Assembly: GCA_963825555.1 (NCBI GenBank)
Contig: CAWGTZ010000004.1
Coordinates: 1-64,000 of the forward strand
DNA length: 64,000 bases
Source of the DNA: JAGVSR01 sp963825555
GTDB lineage: Bacteria; Pseudomonadota; Alphaproteobacteria; Rhizobiales; Hyphomicrobiaceae
Direction: 5' to 3'
The notes beneath the pieces were generated by a model. That model saw only the letters and a list, made by a program, of their open reading frames with translations. It had not been told where the DNA came from and ran no database searches. A program made the position numbers and the translations under genes. Of this stretch, positions 48,994 to 58,448 are shown in pieces; the stretch's first letter is position 1; each line of letters starts with the position of its first letter.

Positions 48994-51568
48994 GGGGAAG
49001 GGCGCGCGGGTTCTGCTGTCCAATGTCGAGCGGCCGGGCGGCGCGCTCGGGCAACCGTACCGTGACCCGCGTTCCGATTCCAGGCTTGGACTCCAGGCTT
49101 ACCCGGCCCTTATGCAACTCCACGAGGCTCTTGACTATGGAAAGGCCCAGGCCCGCACCGCGATGGTCTGACCCCTGGCTGCGGCTTTCGAACCGCTCGA
49201 AGGCGCGCTTCTGCTGCTCGAAGGGGATGCCGATCCCCTGGTCTTCCACGGCGAAGATGATATAGCCGTCCTCCCGCCAGCACTCCAGCTTGACGCCCCC
49301 GCCGGGTTTGGAAAACCCGATCGCGTTTGACATGAGGTTGTAGAGAATTTGCCGCACGCGGGCCTCGTCGGCCTCGAAGGTCCGATCCTGCTGGTCCAGC
49401 GCGACGTCGATGGTGAGGTCGGCACTCACCGCGCGTTCGCGCAGCGCCAGGATGGTGGCATCGATGATGTCGCTCGGCTTGATCACTGACAGTCGCAATT
49501 CGAGAGAGCCGGCGTCGATCGTTGCGAGATCCAGAATGTCGTCGATGATAGAGAGCAGGGACTTCAACTCCTGCGCGATGTGGCCCAGGTATTCCTTCTG
49601 CCGAACATTGAGTTCACCCATAAGGGGGCTCGCCAGGAGTTCGCCGAAGCCGATGATATTGGTGAGCGGTGTTCTGAGCTCGTACGAGACGTGCCCTATG
49701 AATTGGTTCTTGAGGCGGTCTGCTGCTTCGAGTGCCTCATTACGCTCCTGCAGAGTACGCTCGTAGCGCCGCACGTCCGTCACGTCGGCGAAGGTAAGCA
49801 ACATGGCGCCGTCTGGAAGCGGTGTCGCGGCGTAGTCGATTACGCTGTTGTCTGGGCGGACCATCTGACCGTCAAGCTGCTCGCGCCCCGTGTTTATGGC
49901 TGTTACAGCCTTCGTGATTGTTTCCCATGTCTGCCCGTCATCGAACAAAATGCGCGCATTCGTGACGAACTCGTCAATGTGCGGCGTGCTGGCAAGCTGG
50001 CGCAGGGACATGCGCCAGATCTGGGCAAATGCGCTGTTGAACAGCTTCAGGCGCCCGTCGGGACCGAACACGGCCACGCCTTCCTTGAGGCTGTTGAGGG
50101 TCTCGCCCTGCACGCGCGACAGCGCCACGTAGCGACGTTCCAGCGCCAGGCTTTCAGTCCGGTCGTCGTAGAAGTAGGTAACACCACCGTCGGGTCGGCG
50201 TTCACCCCAGACGTGTACGACGCGGCCATCCTTGATGTGCCATGTGTCCTCGATCTCGCGCGTGTTCGTGTAGCAGGACAGCATCCGCGACTTCCATTCT
50301 CGGTAGTTCACGGTGTCGGGCAGCTGGTCGTGGTCGCGCAGCTGGTCGAGAATTTCGCCATCGAGAGGACCGGACTTCAACCATTCCTCGTCGATCTGCC
50401 AGAGCTTGCGGTAGGCTTCGTTGTGGAAGGTGAGGCGGCGTTCGGCGTTGAAGATGGCAACGGCGGTGGCGACCCGCTCCAGTGTCAGATGGTAGGCGGA
50501 CATCTGCCGTTCGAGCGCGATCTGTGCGTTCTCCAGCGCGGCCACGTCGATGGCGACTCCCGCATTGGCCTCAGCGAGTGGGATGGCGATGATCTGATGG
50601 GTCTTCTGGTCGCCCCCGACGATGAGCCCCAGCTTCTCCTGATACGTCTTTCCGGACTTGAGGGTCCGATCGATGGCCCGCCGCTGGCGCGACTCTAGGA
50701 GCTCGATCTGGGAGGCGACAACTTCCGTCTCGCTGTCCGCCTCGACGGCCTTGACGTAGGCAGTGTTTACCCAGGTCAGCCGGCCGTTGGCATCACGCAG
50801 CCAGGCGGGACTGGGCAAAGCGTTGAGCAGGGCACGGCTGGAGCGGACGTCGCGGGCGATCTTCTTCTGATGATCGAGGATGAGCCCAAGGTCGCGCTTG
50901 TAGCCGGCAACGTCTCGCAGTCTGAGAATGGCGCGGCTGCCAGCGGCGCGACCGTCCGCCTCAACGTGTCCGCCCGCAGCGGTGCGCAGGATCATGTTGA
51001 AGGCGCGGCCCTCCGCGAAAAGAGCATCGAGAGCCGCCTTCAGATCGGCTGCGGATTTCTGCTCAAGCCACATGCCGAACCGAAGAAGCTCCTGCTGGTT
51101 GCTTGGCAGGCCCGGAATGCCCGAGAGCGACTGGGCCACGACATCAAGCCCGCGGCTCTGCTCCCAGTGCACGAGTATCTGGGGCTCGGCTTTGATCAAG
51201 GACTCGGCAGCCGCAAGCCGGCGGCGCAGTTCCTGTATTTCGGAAGCGCGTTGCTTGCTGGCGCGGCGAGCGGCACTCAGCGCCGACAGAATGATGACGA
51301 TGGCACCAAAGACGGTAACGCCAGCGATCGCCATCATAATGAGCGTCCCGACGCCGCCCGTCGGCGACAAGGCCGTCGCGCTATCACCGGAAAGGTTTGC
51401 GGTCAGAGCCAGAACACAGGCAATGCTGGCGATCAGGAGCAGAGCCAGCTCCAGTCGCGAATTTCCCGTTCTTGCACGCGAGGCAATACTGCGCATGGGC
51501 TCCCAGGGGGCCGCCGGCCGACGGTCGAATGGATTATGAAATCGAGCCGCGTCCGGCTCTAACGCCAC
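48965..51568 (-). CDS. PAS-domain sensor histidine kinase
   Basis: The 867-residue membrane kinase has two N-terminal transmembrane helices (about 39-57 and 76-98) and a coiled coil. Three or more PAS-like domains follow (about 240-600; LLNALPSPAWLRDANGRLTW, VATAVAIFNAERRLTFHNEA, EGVAVFGPDGRLKLFNSAF). The transmitter has its H-box in HVSYELRTPLTNIIGF (phospho-acceptor His), the N-box NLMSNAIGFSKPGG and the G-boxes VEDQGIGIP and GAGLGLSIVKS. No receiver domain is attached. In Rhizobiales an orthologue sits in the same place between ahcY and tsaE; a cell-cycle kinase role (PleC/DivJ-like) is possible but unproven. The start is GTG 51568. Confidence 0.87.
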   Translation of the reverse strand: MALEPDAARFHNPFDRRPAAPWEPMRSIASRARTGNSRLELALLLIASIACVLALTANLSGDSATALSPTGGVGTLIMMAIAGVTVFGAIVIILSALSAARRASKQRASEIQELRRRLAAAESLIKAEPQILVHWEQSRGLDVVAQSLSGIPGLPSNQQELLRFGMWLEQKSAADLKAALDALFAEGRAFNMILRTAAGGHVEADGRAAGSRAILRLRDVAGYKRDLGLILDHQKKIARDVRSSRALLNALPSPAWLRDANGRLTWVNTAYVKAVEADSETEVVASQIELLESRQRRAIDRTLKSGKTYQEKLGLIVGGDQKTHQIIAIPLAEANAGVAIDVAALENAQIALERQMSAYHLTLERVATAVAIFNAERRLTFHNEAYRKLWQIDEEWLKSGPLDGEILDQLRDHDQLPDTVNYREWKSRMLSCYTNTREIEDTWHIKDGRVVHVWGERRPDGGVTYFYDDRTESLALERRYVALSRVQGETLNSLKEGVAVFGPDGRLKLFNSAFAQIWRMSLRQLASTPHIDEFVTNARILFDDGQTWETITKAVTAINTGREQLDGQMVRPDNSVIDYAATPLPDGAMLLTFADVTDVRRYERTLQERNEALEAADRLKNQFIGHVSYELRTPLTNIIGFGELLASPLMGELNVRQKEYLGHIAQELKSLLSIIDDILDLATIDAGSLELRLSVIKPSDIIDATILALRERAVSADLTIDVALDQQDRTFEADEARVRQILYNLMSNAIGFSKPGGGVKLECWREDGYIIFAVEDQGIGIPFEQQKRAFERFESRSQGSDHRGAGLGLSIVKSLVELHKGRVSLESKPGIGTRVTVRLPERAARPLDIGQQNPRALPHAHSDKQAS

Positions 51569-51705
51569 GCCAAGTCAGGAAACACGAGGGAACATGGAGA
51601 ACGCGGGCCAGGCAAGTTGGAGCTGCCGGCGAATCGCCCCGTTGATTATGCGGACCTTCGCCCGAACTGACCAGTGCATCCGGCCCACAGTTCGCAAAAG
51701 CTAAA

Positions 51706-51734
51706 CGGCGCCGCTCCCTAAGGGAACGGCGCCG
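51706..51734 (-). terminator. Hairpin terminator after ahcY
   Basis: On the minus strand CGGCGCCGTTCCC pairs with GGGAGCGGCGCCG (one G-T pair) around TTA, followed by TTTAGCTTTTG. It lies about 100 nt after the ahcY stop and would separate ahcY from the kinase gene. Confidence 0.7.
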
Positions 51735-51832
51735 CTCAATCCGTTCGTGCCTTGGTCCAGATCAACCATTGCGGCCGAGTGCCATCGGATTGACGTGCAA
51801 CCCGGCTCCAGGCGTGACGTATCGCAAAGGCC

Positions 51833-53239
51833 TCAGTAGCGATAGTGATCGGGCTTGTAGGGACCTTCCGGTGCGACGCCGATATAAGTTGCCTGATCGG
51901 GGCGAAGCTTCGTCAGCTTGGCGCCGATCTTCTCCAGGTGGAGTCGGGCAACCTTTTCGTCGAGGTGCTTGGGCAGGGTGTAGACCTTGCACTCGTACTT
52001 GCCGGGGTTGGTCCACAGTTCGATCTGCGCCAGCGTTTGGTTGGTGAAGGAGGCCGACATCACGAACGAGGGGTGGCCCATGGCATTGCCCAGGTTCACA
52101 AGGCGGCCTTCCGAGAGGAGGATGATCCGGTTGCCGTTAGGGAACTCGATTTCATCGACCTGCGGCTTGATGTTGTTCCACTTGAAGTTCTTCAGCCCCG
52201 CGACCTGGATCTCATTGTCGAAGTGACCGATGTTGCACACGATTGCGCGGTCCTTCATGGCCCGCATGTGCTCCAGTGTGATGACATCTTTGTTGCCCGT
52301 GGCGGTGACGAAGATATCGGCCCGGGGGGCTGCATCATCCATCGTGACGACCTCGTAGCCCTCCATTGCCGCCTGCAGGGCACAGATCGGGTCGATCTCG
52401 GAGACGATCACACGGCAACCAGCCTGACGAAGCGATGCGGCCGAGCCCTTGCCCACGTCGCCGAAGCCCGCGACCATCGCCACCTTGCCGGCCATCATCA
52501 CGTCGGTGCCACGGCGAATGCCATCCACAAGCGACTCGCGGCAGCCATAGAGGTTGTCGAACTTGGATTTGGTGACGGCGTCGTTGACGTTAATAGCCGG
52601 GAACAGCAACTTGCCAGCCTTCTGCATCTCGTAGAGGCGGTGGACGCCCGTGGTCGTCTCTTCCGAAACGCCTTTGATGCTCTTGGCCACCTCGCCGAAC
52701 CAGCCCTTTGGCTTCTCCTTCAGCGTGCGCTTGATGAGAGCGAAGAGAACTTCTTCCTCCTCTGCGCCCGGCTTGTCGAGGAAGGCGGTGTCCCCGCCCT
52801 CGGCGCGCACGCCCAGATGGATGTAGAGGGTCGCATCGCCGCCGTCGTCGAGGATCATGTTCGGCATGCCGCCGTCATGCCACTCGAACAGCTTGTGAGT
52901 GTAATCCCAGTAGTCCTTTAAGCTTTCGCCCTTCCAGGCAAAAACGGGAATGCCGGCAGCTGCGATAGCGGCCGCAGCGTGGTCCTGCGTGGAGTAGATG
53001 TTGCACGAGACCCAGCGGATATCGGCGCCCAGAGCCTTCAGCGTCTCGATGAGCACCGCGGTCTGGATGGTCATGTGCAGAGAGCCGGCGATGCGGGCAC
53101 CCTTGAGGGGCTGCTTCGGGCCGTACTCCTCGCGCGTGGCCATGAGGCCCGGCATCTCGGTTTCGGCTATCGAAATTTCCTTACGGCCCCAGTCTGCGAG
53201 GCTGATGTCTTTGACGATGTAGTCCTTGGCGGCAGTCAT
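51833..53239 (-). CDS. ahcY: Adenosylhomocysteinase
   Basis: The 468-residue cytoplasmic NAD-dependent enzyme splits S-adenosylhomocysteine to adenosine and homocysteine in the methyl cycle. Present are the N-terminal DISLADWGRKEI, the substrate Asp in WDYTHKLF, the NAD-binding GFGDVGKGSAASLRQAG, the CNIGHFDNEI motif and the C-terminal PEGPYKPDHYRY. The length fits the long proteobacterial form with the 40-residue insert. About 140-160 nt upstream is an AT-rich partial palindrome, ATATAAGCAAGTCTTTATG (53381-53399). It vaguely resembles SahR (ArsR-family) sites as I recall them; this is weak. Confidence 0.97.
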   Translation of the reverse strand: MTAAKDYIVKDISLADWGRKEISIAETEMPGLMATREEYGPKQPLKGARIAGSLHMTIQTAVLIETLKALGADIRWVSCNIYSTQDHAAAAIAAAGIPVFAWKGESLKDYWDYTHKLFEWHDGGMPNMILDDGGDATLYIHLGVRAEGGDTAFLDKPGAEEEEVLFALIKRTLKEKPKGWFGEVAKSIKGVSEETTTGVHRLYEMQKAGKLLFPAINVNDAVTKSKFDNLYGCRESLVDGIRRGTDVMMAGKVAMVAGFGDVGKGSAASLRQAGCRVIVSEIDPICALQAAMEGYEVVTMDDAAPRADIFVTATGNKDVITLEHMRAMKDRAIVCNIGHFDNEIQVAGLKNFKWNNIKPQVDEIEFPNGNRIILLSEGRLVNLGNAMGHPSFVMSASFTNQTLAQIELWTNPGKYECKVYTLPKHLDEKVARLHLEKIGAKLTKLRPDQATYIGVAPEGPYKPDHYRY

Positions 53240-53667
53240 TCAGGGCTCCTCAACGGGATGTTGGCACGCACGAGACAGCCGGCTGGCATATGGGAAAGAG
53301 CCCAAACGGGCCGGAAGCCAATCCGACGGTCGAGTTTCTCGGCAGTCCCTATAGCCCGGCTCCTGGGGGATCGCAACAAGATATAAGCAAGTCTTTATGT
53401 CTCATCGGAAGCCATGGTTTGCATTCTAGAAATGTGGCCGATCGAATATGTGATCACGTGTTCGTGATCATGTGCTCGCGTCTCACAGGTTCACTCCCGA
53501 AGAATTCGCGTTAACCGTCTGTAATCGTCGTAAAATAACGACCTCATTTTCAGACATCAAAGAAACAGCGAAAATTCTATTCAAATTGAACGACGGTTAC
53601 TTTTGCTTTCGAACAGAACAAGGCTCGTTCAAGGTGATCGCGTGCCCAGGCGTTCGGGAAGCGATCC
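53240..53667. other. ahcY-tadG divergent intergenic region
   Basis: 428 bp, clearly AT-richer than its surroundings between 53380 and 53640. It holds the AT-rich partial palindrome near ahcY (53381-53399) and a perfect 20-bp inverted repeat (53451-53470). TTAACCGTCTGTAAT at 53511-53525 is close to the CtrA pattern TTAA-N7-TTAA but imperfect. An open frame at 53472-53705 has no ribosome binding site and is not called. Confidence 0.45.
53451..53470. promoter_or_regulatory. 20-bp perfect inverted repeat, candidate operator
   Basis: TGATCACG and CGTGATCA are perfect inverted repeats around TGTT. The repeat lies about 200 bp before the TadG-like gene and about 210 bp before ahcY on the other strand. 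The size suits a dimeric regulator; the owner is unknown. It is not a terminator because no T-run follows. Confidence 0.4.
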
Positions 53668-55104
53668 ATGTCGTTCTGTTCAGCCAAAAGCCGTCGCGAT
53701 CGTAGAACGAGCCGGGACAGCCCGGCTTGTGGATCGCAGGGGCGGTCTCAGATCGCAAACTTTGCCGCCAACAGCGGCGGCAACATTTCGGTCATTATGG
53801 CAGTGGTCGGGCTTGCATTGATCGTGACGTTGGGTGCGGCGGTCGACGTGGCCCGTTGGATGAGTGCGCGACAGGATACGTATCAGGCAGTCGACGCTGC
53901 GCTGCTGGCTGGCGGACGTGCTCTGCAGCTCGGGAAGACAGATGCCGAGGCGATCGCGGTCGCCACGACTTACTACCACGACAATAGCCGGCGGGTTCTT
54001 GGTGGCGACGGGATTTCATTCCGGGTGGTTGATGACGGACTAGGTATCACGGCCCAAGGCTCCGCCGCCATCGCTCCTATCTTTCTCTCGATCATCGGCC
54101 TGGAGAGCTTACCGATTCTCGATTTTTCGGGAACGGAGCACGCCACGGCGCGCTTGGCTGCTGGTCGGAACGCCCGTAGCAATCTCGAAATTGCCCTGAT
54201 GCTCGATGTCTCATCTGCTATGAGCGGTCAGAATCTTCAGGACATGAAGGAGGCCGCGAACCAGCTGATAGACCTGCTCGTGTGGGATGATCAAAGTCGT
54301 TACTCATCCCAAGTGGCGATTGCGCCATTTTCATCGGATATTCGATTGAGTGACGACCTCCTGATGGCCGTTGCAGATCCGTCGATGAGCAATGCCATTC
54401 GAGGTGAGGACTTCGCATGCTTTGTCGGTTCGGAATTGCGGTCCTGCCATGACGTGTTCTACCGGCGCGACTGCGTCGTTGAGCGGATCGGTGAAGACAG
54501 ATATACGGACGCAGCTCCCGGTCCGGGTCGATATTTGCTGCCTCTCTTCACCCGCCGTTTCTCGAACTGCGCTACGCCGATCGCCTCGGCCATAATGCCG
54601 CCGTCCAGCAATAAGGCCTTGCTCAACTCCAAGATCAACGGACTTCAAACCGGGGGCGGCCGGGCCGGGCATCTGGGCACTGCCTGGGCGTGGTACCTCT
54701 TGTCCCCGGATTGGGCGGATCTCTTTGCCGACAGCAGCAAGCCCCAGCATTACATGAGACCAGATCTTAAGAAGATCGCCATCTTGATCAGCGGCGGGGC
54801 CTACGACATCGCCTATTCAGAGAAGGGGATCGTTGCGGGAACGCTCGGCGCGCCGCTGCCAGTTGTGGCGGCGAATGGGCCTTCGAGCGAGCAGGCCGTT
54901 ATTTTATGTGCCGGCATGAAAGCTCGTGGCATCGAGGTCTTCACGATCGGGTTCCACATCGGTGGGAATATGCCGGCCATCGAGACGCTGGATAACTGTG
55001 CGTCGGGTTCAAGCTATGCCTATCTTGCCCAGAACGGAGCGCAGCTTAGGGATGCCATGCAGGACATCACGATCAAGATCGCAAAGATCTATCTTTCGCA
55101 CTGA
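53668..55104 (+). CDS. TadG-like protein (TadE/G N-terminus with von Willebrand factor A domain)
   Basis: The 478-residue protein starts with the TadE/G segment FAANSGGNISVIMAVVGLAL (one transmembrane helix, about 38-62), then has a vWA-like domain over most of its length. Such proteins act with Flp/Tad pili. The metal site looks degenerate: LDVSSAMS gives D-x-S-x-A instead of DxSxS, and ISGGAYD replaces the usual TDG. It stands alone: no flp, cpaA-F or tadE gene is near. It is inserted in opposite direction between ahcY and the HPr gene. The start is uncertain; an in-frame start nearer residue 30 is possible. Confidence 0.72.
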   Translation: MSFCSAKSRRDRRTSRDSPACGSQGRSQIANFAANSGGNISVIMAVVGLALIVTLGAAVDVARWMSARQDTYQAVDAALLAGGRALQLGKTDAEAIAVATTYYHDNSRRVLGGDGISFRVVDDGLGITAQGSAAIAPIFLSIIGLESLPILDFSGTEHATARLAAGRNARSNLEIALMLDVSSAMSGQNLQDMKEAANQLIDLLVWDDQSRYSSQVAIAPFSSDIRLSDDLLMAVADPSMSNAIRGEDFACFVGSELRSCHDVFYRRDCVVERIGEDRYTDAAPGPGRYLLPLFTRRFSNCATPIASAIMPPSSNKALLNSKINGLQTGGGRAGHLGTAWAWYLLSPDWADLFADSSKPQHYMRPDLKKIAILISGGAYDIAYSEKGIVAGTLGAPLPVVAANGPSSEQAVILCAGMKARGIEVFTIGFHIGGNMPAIETLDNCASGSSYAYLAQNGAQLRDAMQDITIKIAKIYLSH

Positions 55105-55147
55105 AGCTTTGTCCGATGGATTGCGCGCCTGCCGATGCACGGGCTCG

Positions 55148-55453
55148 TCAACCTTCCTCGGCCAATTCTTCCCCGAATCCCATCTCTACGAGCGCGACAA
55201 GGGCCTCCAGGGCTTCGGGTCCTTCCGGGCCATCGCAGAGGATGTGCAGTTGTGAGCCCGGACCGGCTGCCAGCATCATGAGCCCCATGATCGACGAGCC
55301 GCCGACCGATTGGCCGTCGCGTGTGACGGTGACGAGGGCGTCGAAGCTCTCCGCACATTTGACGAACTTTGCCGATGCGCGGGCATGGAGGCCCTTGCGG
55401 TTGACGATGGTCACTACCGCTTCCGGACGATTGCTGTCCTTGATTTCGGGCAT
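55148..55453 (-). CDS. ptsH: Phosphocarrier protein HPr
   Basis: The 101-residue phosphocarrier has the active-site His23 in NRKGLHARASAKF and the regulatory Ser54 in VGGSSIMGLMML, the target of HprK. It passes phosphate from EI to the EIIA protein encoded next to it. No sugar permease (EIIBC) is present, so this is a regulatory rather than a transporting system, as in most Hyphomicrobiales. The gene starts 10 nt after the EIIA stop. Confidence 0.95.
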   Translation of the reverse strand: MPEIKDSNRPEAVVTIVNRKGLHARASAKFVKCAESFDALVTVTRDGQSVGGSSIMGLMMLAAGPGSQLHILCDGPEGPEALEALVALVEMGFGEELAEEG

Positions 55454-55463
55454 GCTGCGACGC

Positions 55464-55868
55464 TCAACTTTCGCCGGAGAGTTCCTGGCTCGCGACCTTG
55501 ATGTACTTGCGCCCCGCCTCGCGCGCGCGGCTCACGGCCTCGGACATGGGTAACTCCCGCCTGAGGCTGGCAAGCTTCACCAGAATGGGCAGATTGATCC
55601 CGGCGATAACTTCCACAGGCGCTTCGTCCATCACGGAGATGGCGAGGTTCGACGGCGTGCCCCCGAACATGTCGGTCAGCACGATAACTCCTTCGCCGGA
55701 ATCGGCGCGCTTTACCGCGTCGAGAATGTCTCCTCGGCGCTGGGCCATGTCGTCCTCGGGGCCGATGGCCACCGTTTCCAACTGGCCTTGCGGGCCGACG
55801 ATGTGCTCGAGCGCCGCTCGGAACTCGGAGGCAAGGCCCCCATGCGTGACGATGACAAGTCCAATCAT
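55464..55868 (-). CDS. PTS system EIIA component, mannose family
   Basis: The 134-residue protein starts MIGLVIVTHGGLASEF, with the phospho-accepting His at about residue 9, and has DMFGGTPSNLA in the EIIA-Man fold. In Rhizobiales it is phosphorylated through HPr but has no cognate permease, so a signalling role is inferred (links to ChvG/ChvI and pckA are proposed for relatives). The frame is open upstream to 55961, but AGGGAAG lies just before ATG 55868 and homology begins there. Confidence 0.92.
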   Translation of the reverse strand: MIGLVIVTHGGLASEFRAALEHIVGPQGQLETVAIGPEDDMAQRRGDILDAVKRADSGEGVIVLTDMFGGTPSNLAISVMDEAPVEVIAGINLPILVKLASLRRELPMSEAVSRAREAGRKYIKVASQELSGES

Positions 55869-56045
55869 CCCGACTTCCCTGTCCAAGACGGCTGTTCCGG
55901 TGGCCAGGAGCACGGAACGCATCGCGGCGGGCAGACTTACAACTGTTCGCTGTCCGGGCAAAGCCCCTAAGCGTCTTCGTTGGGTCCAAAAGCAGCGTGT
56001 GCTGAAGGAGTGTGGGAGCCTACCATGGCCGTCAGGCTCTCTCTT

Positions 56046-56543
56046 TCAGGTTCCGTCTTGCAGGTCCCCCGTCCAAGGCGCCCCGTGAATGGCCAGCGCC
56101 AGTTTGGCCGGCGATGAGGCCTCGAAGGCCACAAGACGCATGACGGGGAGTTTGACACCGTGCAACGTTTCAAATGGCCAGGGATCCGGCAGACGTTCGA
56201 CTGTGCTGGGTGCCACGAGATCTGCCAGCATCACGAGACGGGCTTTTGGCCGGTGGGGTATCGGTAGAATGCCGAGGCCACGGACTTCCATCAGACCGGC
56301 CAGCCGCTCCGGCGGAGAAACCACGAGGCCCTGCCCGGTCCTTGTAATCAGAACCTGATCGTCCGCCACGAGTTCGAACCGCTCGGTGCCGTGGGCGCCA
56401 CTTCCCAGATTCAGTGCCCGCAGCGCTAGGTCGGATTTGCCTGAGCCGGAGGGTCCGCGCAGCAGTAGCGCCTGCCCACCGAGCGCGATGGCGGTGCCAT
56501 GGACTCGAATCTCAATATCTCCGTCCGGCACCTGTTCCTCCAC
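56046..56543 (-). CDS. hprK: HPr kinase/phosphorylase (short alphaproteobacterial form)
   Basis: The 165-residue protein contains only the catalytic half of HprK: P-loop LLRGPSGSGKSDLALRAL, Asp in LVADDQVLI, and the signature EVRGLGILPIPH. The N-terminal domain of Gram-positive HprK is missing, which is normal in alphaproteobacteria. It phosphorylates HPr on Ser54 and removes the phosphate. The start overlaps chvG by 32 nt, indicating one transcript with chvI-chvG. Confidence 0.93.
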   Translation of the reverse strand: MEEQVPDGDIEIRVHGTAIALGGQALLLRGPSGSGKSDLALRALNLGSGAHGTERFELVADDQVLITRTGQGLVVSPPERLAGLMEVRGLGILPIPHRPKARLVMLADLVAPSTVERLPDPWPFETLHGVKLPVMRLVAFEASSPAKLALAIHGAPWTGDLQDGT

Positions 56544-58326
56544 GCGAGGTCACGCTGATCCGCGGCAGCCGCACGATGAAGCTGGCCCCTATCGGCTTGG
56601 CATCAGGTCCAGCTTCCGGCTCGCGCCGGTTCTCGGCCCAGATCTCTCCACCGTGCGCGCGAATGATCTCGCGGGAGATAGATAGGCCGAGCCCCGAGTT
56701 CTTGCCGCGCAGCGCTTCCGACTGCGGTCGGTCGGTATAGAAGCGGTCGAAAATGATTGCGAGGCGGTCTTCGGGGATTCCCGGACCGTTGTCGTCCACC
56801 ACGATCTCGGCGTGCTCGGGCGTCTGGCGCACGTTAATCATGACCGTGCTGCCGTGCGGAGAGAAAGATACGGCGTTGTCGACGAGATTGGTGATCACCT
56901 GCCCGAGCCGGCCCTCATGGCCGTTGACCTTCAGGCTCGCCGGATCGACGCCGGGCGCAATGGTGACTTTCACGGTGCGGTCGTCTTCCGAAAGGATGTC
57001 GCGGAATATGCGCGCGACGCTTTCCACGACTTCTGTGACCTTGGTGGGCGCCATGGCCTGGCGTGCGAGTTCGGCATCGAGCCGGGAGGCGTTCGACACA
57101 TCGGTGATAAGCCGGTTGAGTCGCTTCAACTCGTTTTGGATCTGACGGACCAATTCGTCCCGCTGCTCGGGCGTCTTCGCATAGATGAGGGATTCGGCCG
57201 TTGATCGCGCCGCCGTCAGCGGGTTTTTCAATTCATGGGCCACGTCGGCAGCAAAGCTCTCGCTCAACTCGATGCGGCGGTAGAGCGATGCCGTCATCGC
57301 GCGGAAGGCTCGGGCCAGCTGGCCGACCTCGTCGTTGCGTTCCGTGTAGTCGGGCAGGTGCTGGCGGGCATTGATATTGCGGCTGACTTCCTCGGCTGCA
57401 TCGGATAACCGGCGGATCGGCTCGGCAACGGTGCGGGCGAGCAGCAGCGACGAGATCAAGGTGGCGAGCAGGGCGATGATTGCCAGAGTTGCGATACGCG
57501 AACGCTCCTCGCTCAGAGATTTTTCAATATCGCCGGGCCGGGTGGACAGCAGGAGCGCGCCGAGTATGGCGTTCGCCCGCCGAATAGGAACCGCCATCGA
57601 TACGAGCTGATCGCCATGTTCGTCGAGAAGCAGAAGTGGCGTTGCCGTTCCGCCGAGTGCGGCACGGACTTCCGGATAGGCGGTCCCCTTTCCGTTCCCG
57701 ATCTCGCGATAGACGGGCAGTTTCTTGTCGATCAGCAGGGCTGTAATTCGCGTCCAGATGTTCTTCGGCTTTCCGGTCACCGGCGGCGCCGGTGCACGCG
57801 TCAGCTGGCCCTTGGTCAAAAAGTTGGAACTATCGACGATGAGCGTGCCGTCGCGTCCATAGATGCGGGCGCGGTTCTTCGTATGCTGGATCAAGCGTCG
57901 AAGGATCGGCGTAACGCGCTCCGGCCGGATCGATAACTGAAGCGCGGCGAAGCCATCGTCCCGATAGGGTACGCGCGCCCGGCTCGGGCTATTCGCCTTG
58001 TCGGGGTTGAACTGGATGCTGCCTTGCTCGATGCGGGCATCGCTCGCGATCGCGGCGGCAATCAATTCGCCCTGAGTGCGTAGGCTCTCCTTCTTCGCTT
58101 CCACCAGCCATTCCTGGTAGTGGCTGAGATAGTAGATGCCGCCGATCATCACGGCGAGACCGACAAGATTGGCAAGAAGGATTCTGCGAAGAAGGCTCGT
58201 GGACGCCCGCCGGAACGGGTTGGCGCGTGTCAGCCGGCGCACGAAAAGAAGACCGCGGCGCGTGGCGGCTTTCGTACTTTCCATCGGACCGCTTGCGGCC
58301 GGGATCCGCTCCGTATCGAGCGTCAC
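56512..58326 (-). CDS. chvG: Sensor histidine kinase ChvG (ExoS)
   Basis: The 604-residue inner-membrane kinase senses acid and envelope stress and phosphorylates ChvI. It has a cytoplasmic N-terminus, TM1 at about 50-70 (LLANLVGLAVMIGGIYYL), a periplasmic sensor domain (about 75-255), TM2 (IATLAIIALLATLISSLLLA) and HAMP. HisKA follows with FAADVAHELKNPLTAARST, then HATPase_c with NLVDNAVSFSP, DDNGPGIPED and NSGLGLSISREI. Residue order and length fit rhizobial ChvG/ExoS. Confidence 0.94.
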   Translation of the reverse strand: MTLDTERIPAASGPMESTKAATRRGLLFVRRLTRANPFRRASTSLLRRILLANLVGLAVMIGGIYYLSHYQEWLVEAKKESLRTQGELIAAAIASDARIEQGSIQFNPDKANSPSRARVPYRDDGFAALQLSIRPERVTPILRRLIQHTKNRARIYGRDGTLIVDSSNFLTKGQLTRAPAPPVTGKPKNIWTRITALLIDKKLPVYREIGNGKGTAYPEVRAALGGTATPLLLLDEHGDQLVSMAVPIRRANAILGALLLSTRPGDIEKSLSEERSRIATLAIIALLATLISSLLLARTVAEPIRRLSDAAEEVSRNINARQHLPDYTERNDEVGQLARAFRAMTASLYRRIELSESFAADVAHELKNPLTAARSTAESLIYAKTPEQRDELVRQIQNELKRLNRLITDVSNASRLDAELARQAMAPTKVTEVVESVARIFRDILSEDDRTVKVTIAPGVDPASLKVNGHEGRLGQVITNLVDNAVSFSPHGSTVMINVRQTPEHAEIVVDDNGPGIPEDRLAIIFDRFYTDRPQSEALRGKNSGLGLSISREIIRAHGGEIWAENRREPEAGPDAKPIGASFIVRLPRISVTSRGGTGAGRRY

Positions 58327-58448
58327 GTGGCTTCTTCGCTCCGTGCTCGCGGCGCCTGCCGGATGAACGCGCGGGCAACCTCGGGGGTATCCACCGCTTT
58401 AGCCGCCTCGCGTCTATACGCAGTTGGCGCCGGACCTGAGCGCGCTTC

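Noticed and set aside
53240..53420. SAH riboswitch in the ahcY leader
   Set aside because: ahcY leaders sometimes carry one, but I could not find the conserved SAH-riboswitch core; a covariance-model search would settle it.
53472..53705. 77-codon frame before tadG
   Set aside because: No ribosome binding site, unusual composition following AT-rich DNA, and it overlaps the likely tadG start; no recognisable product.
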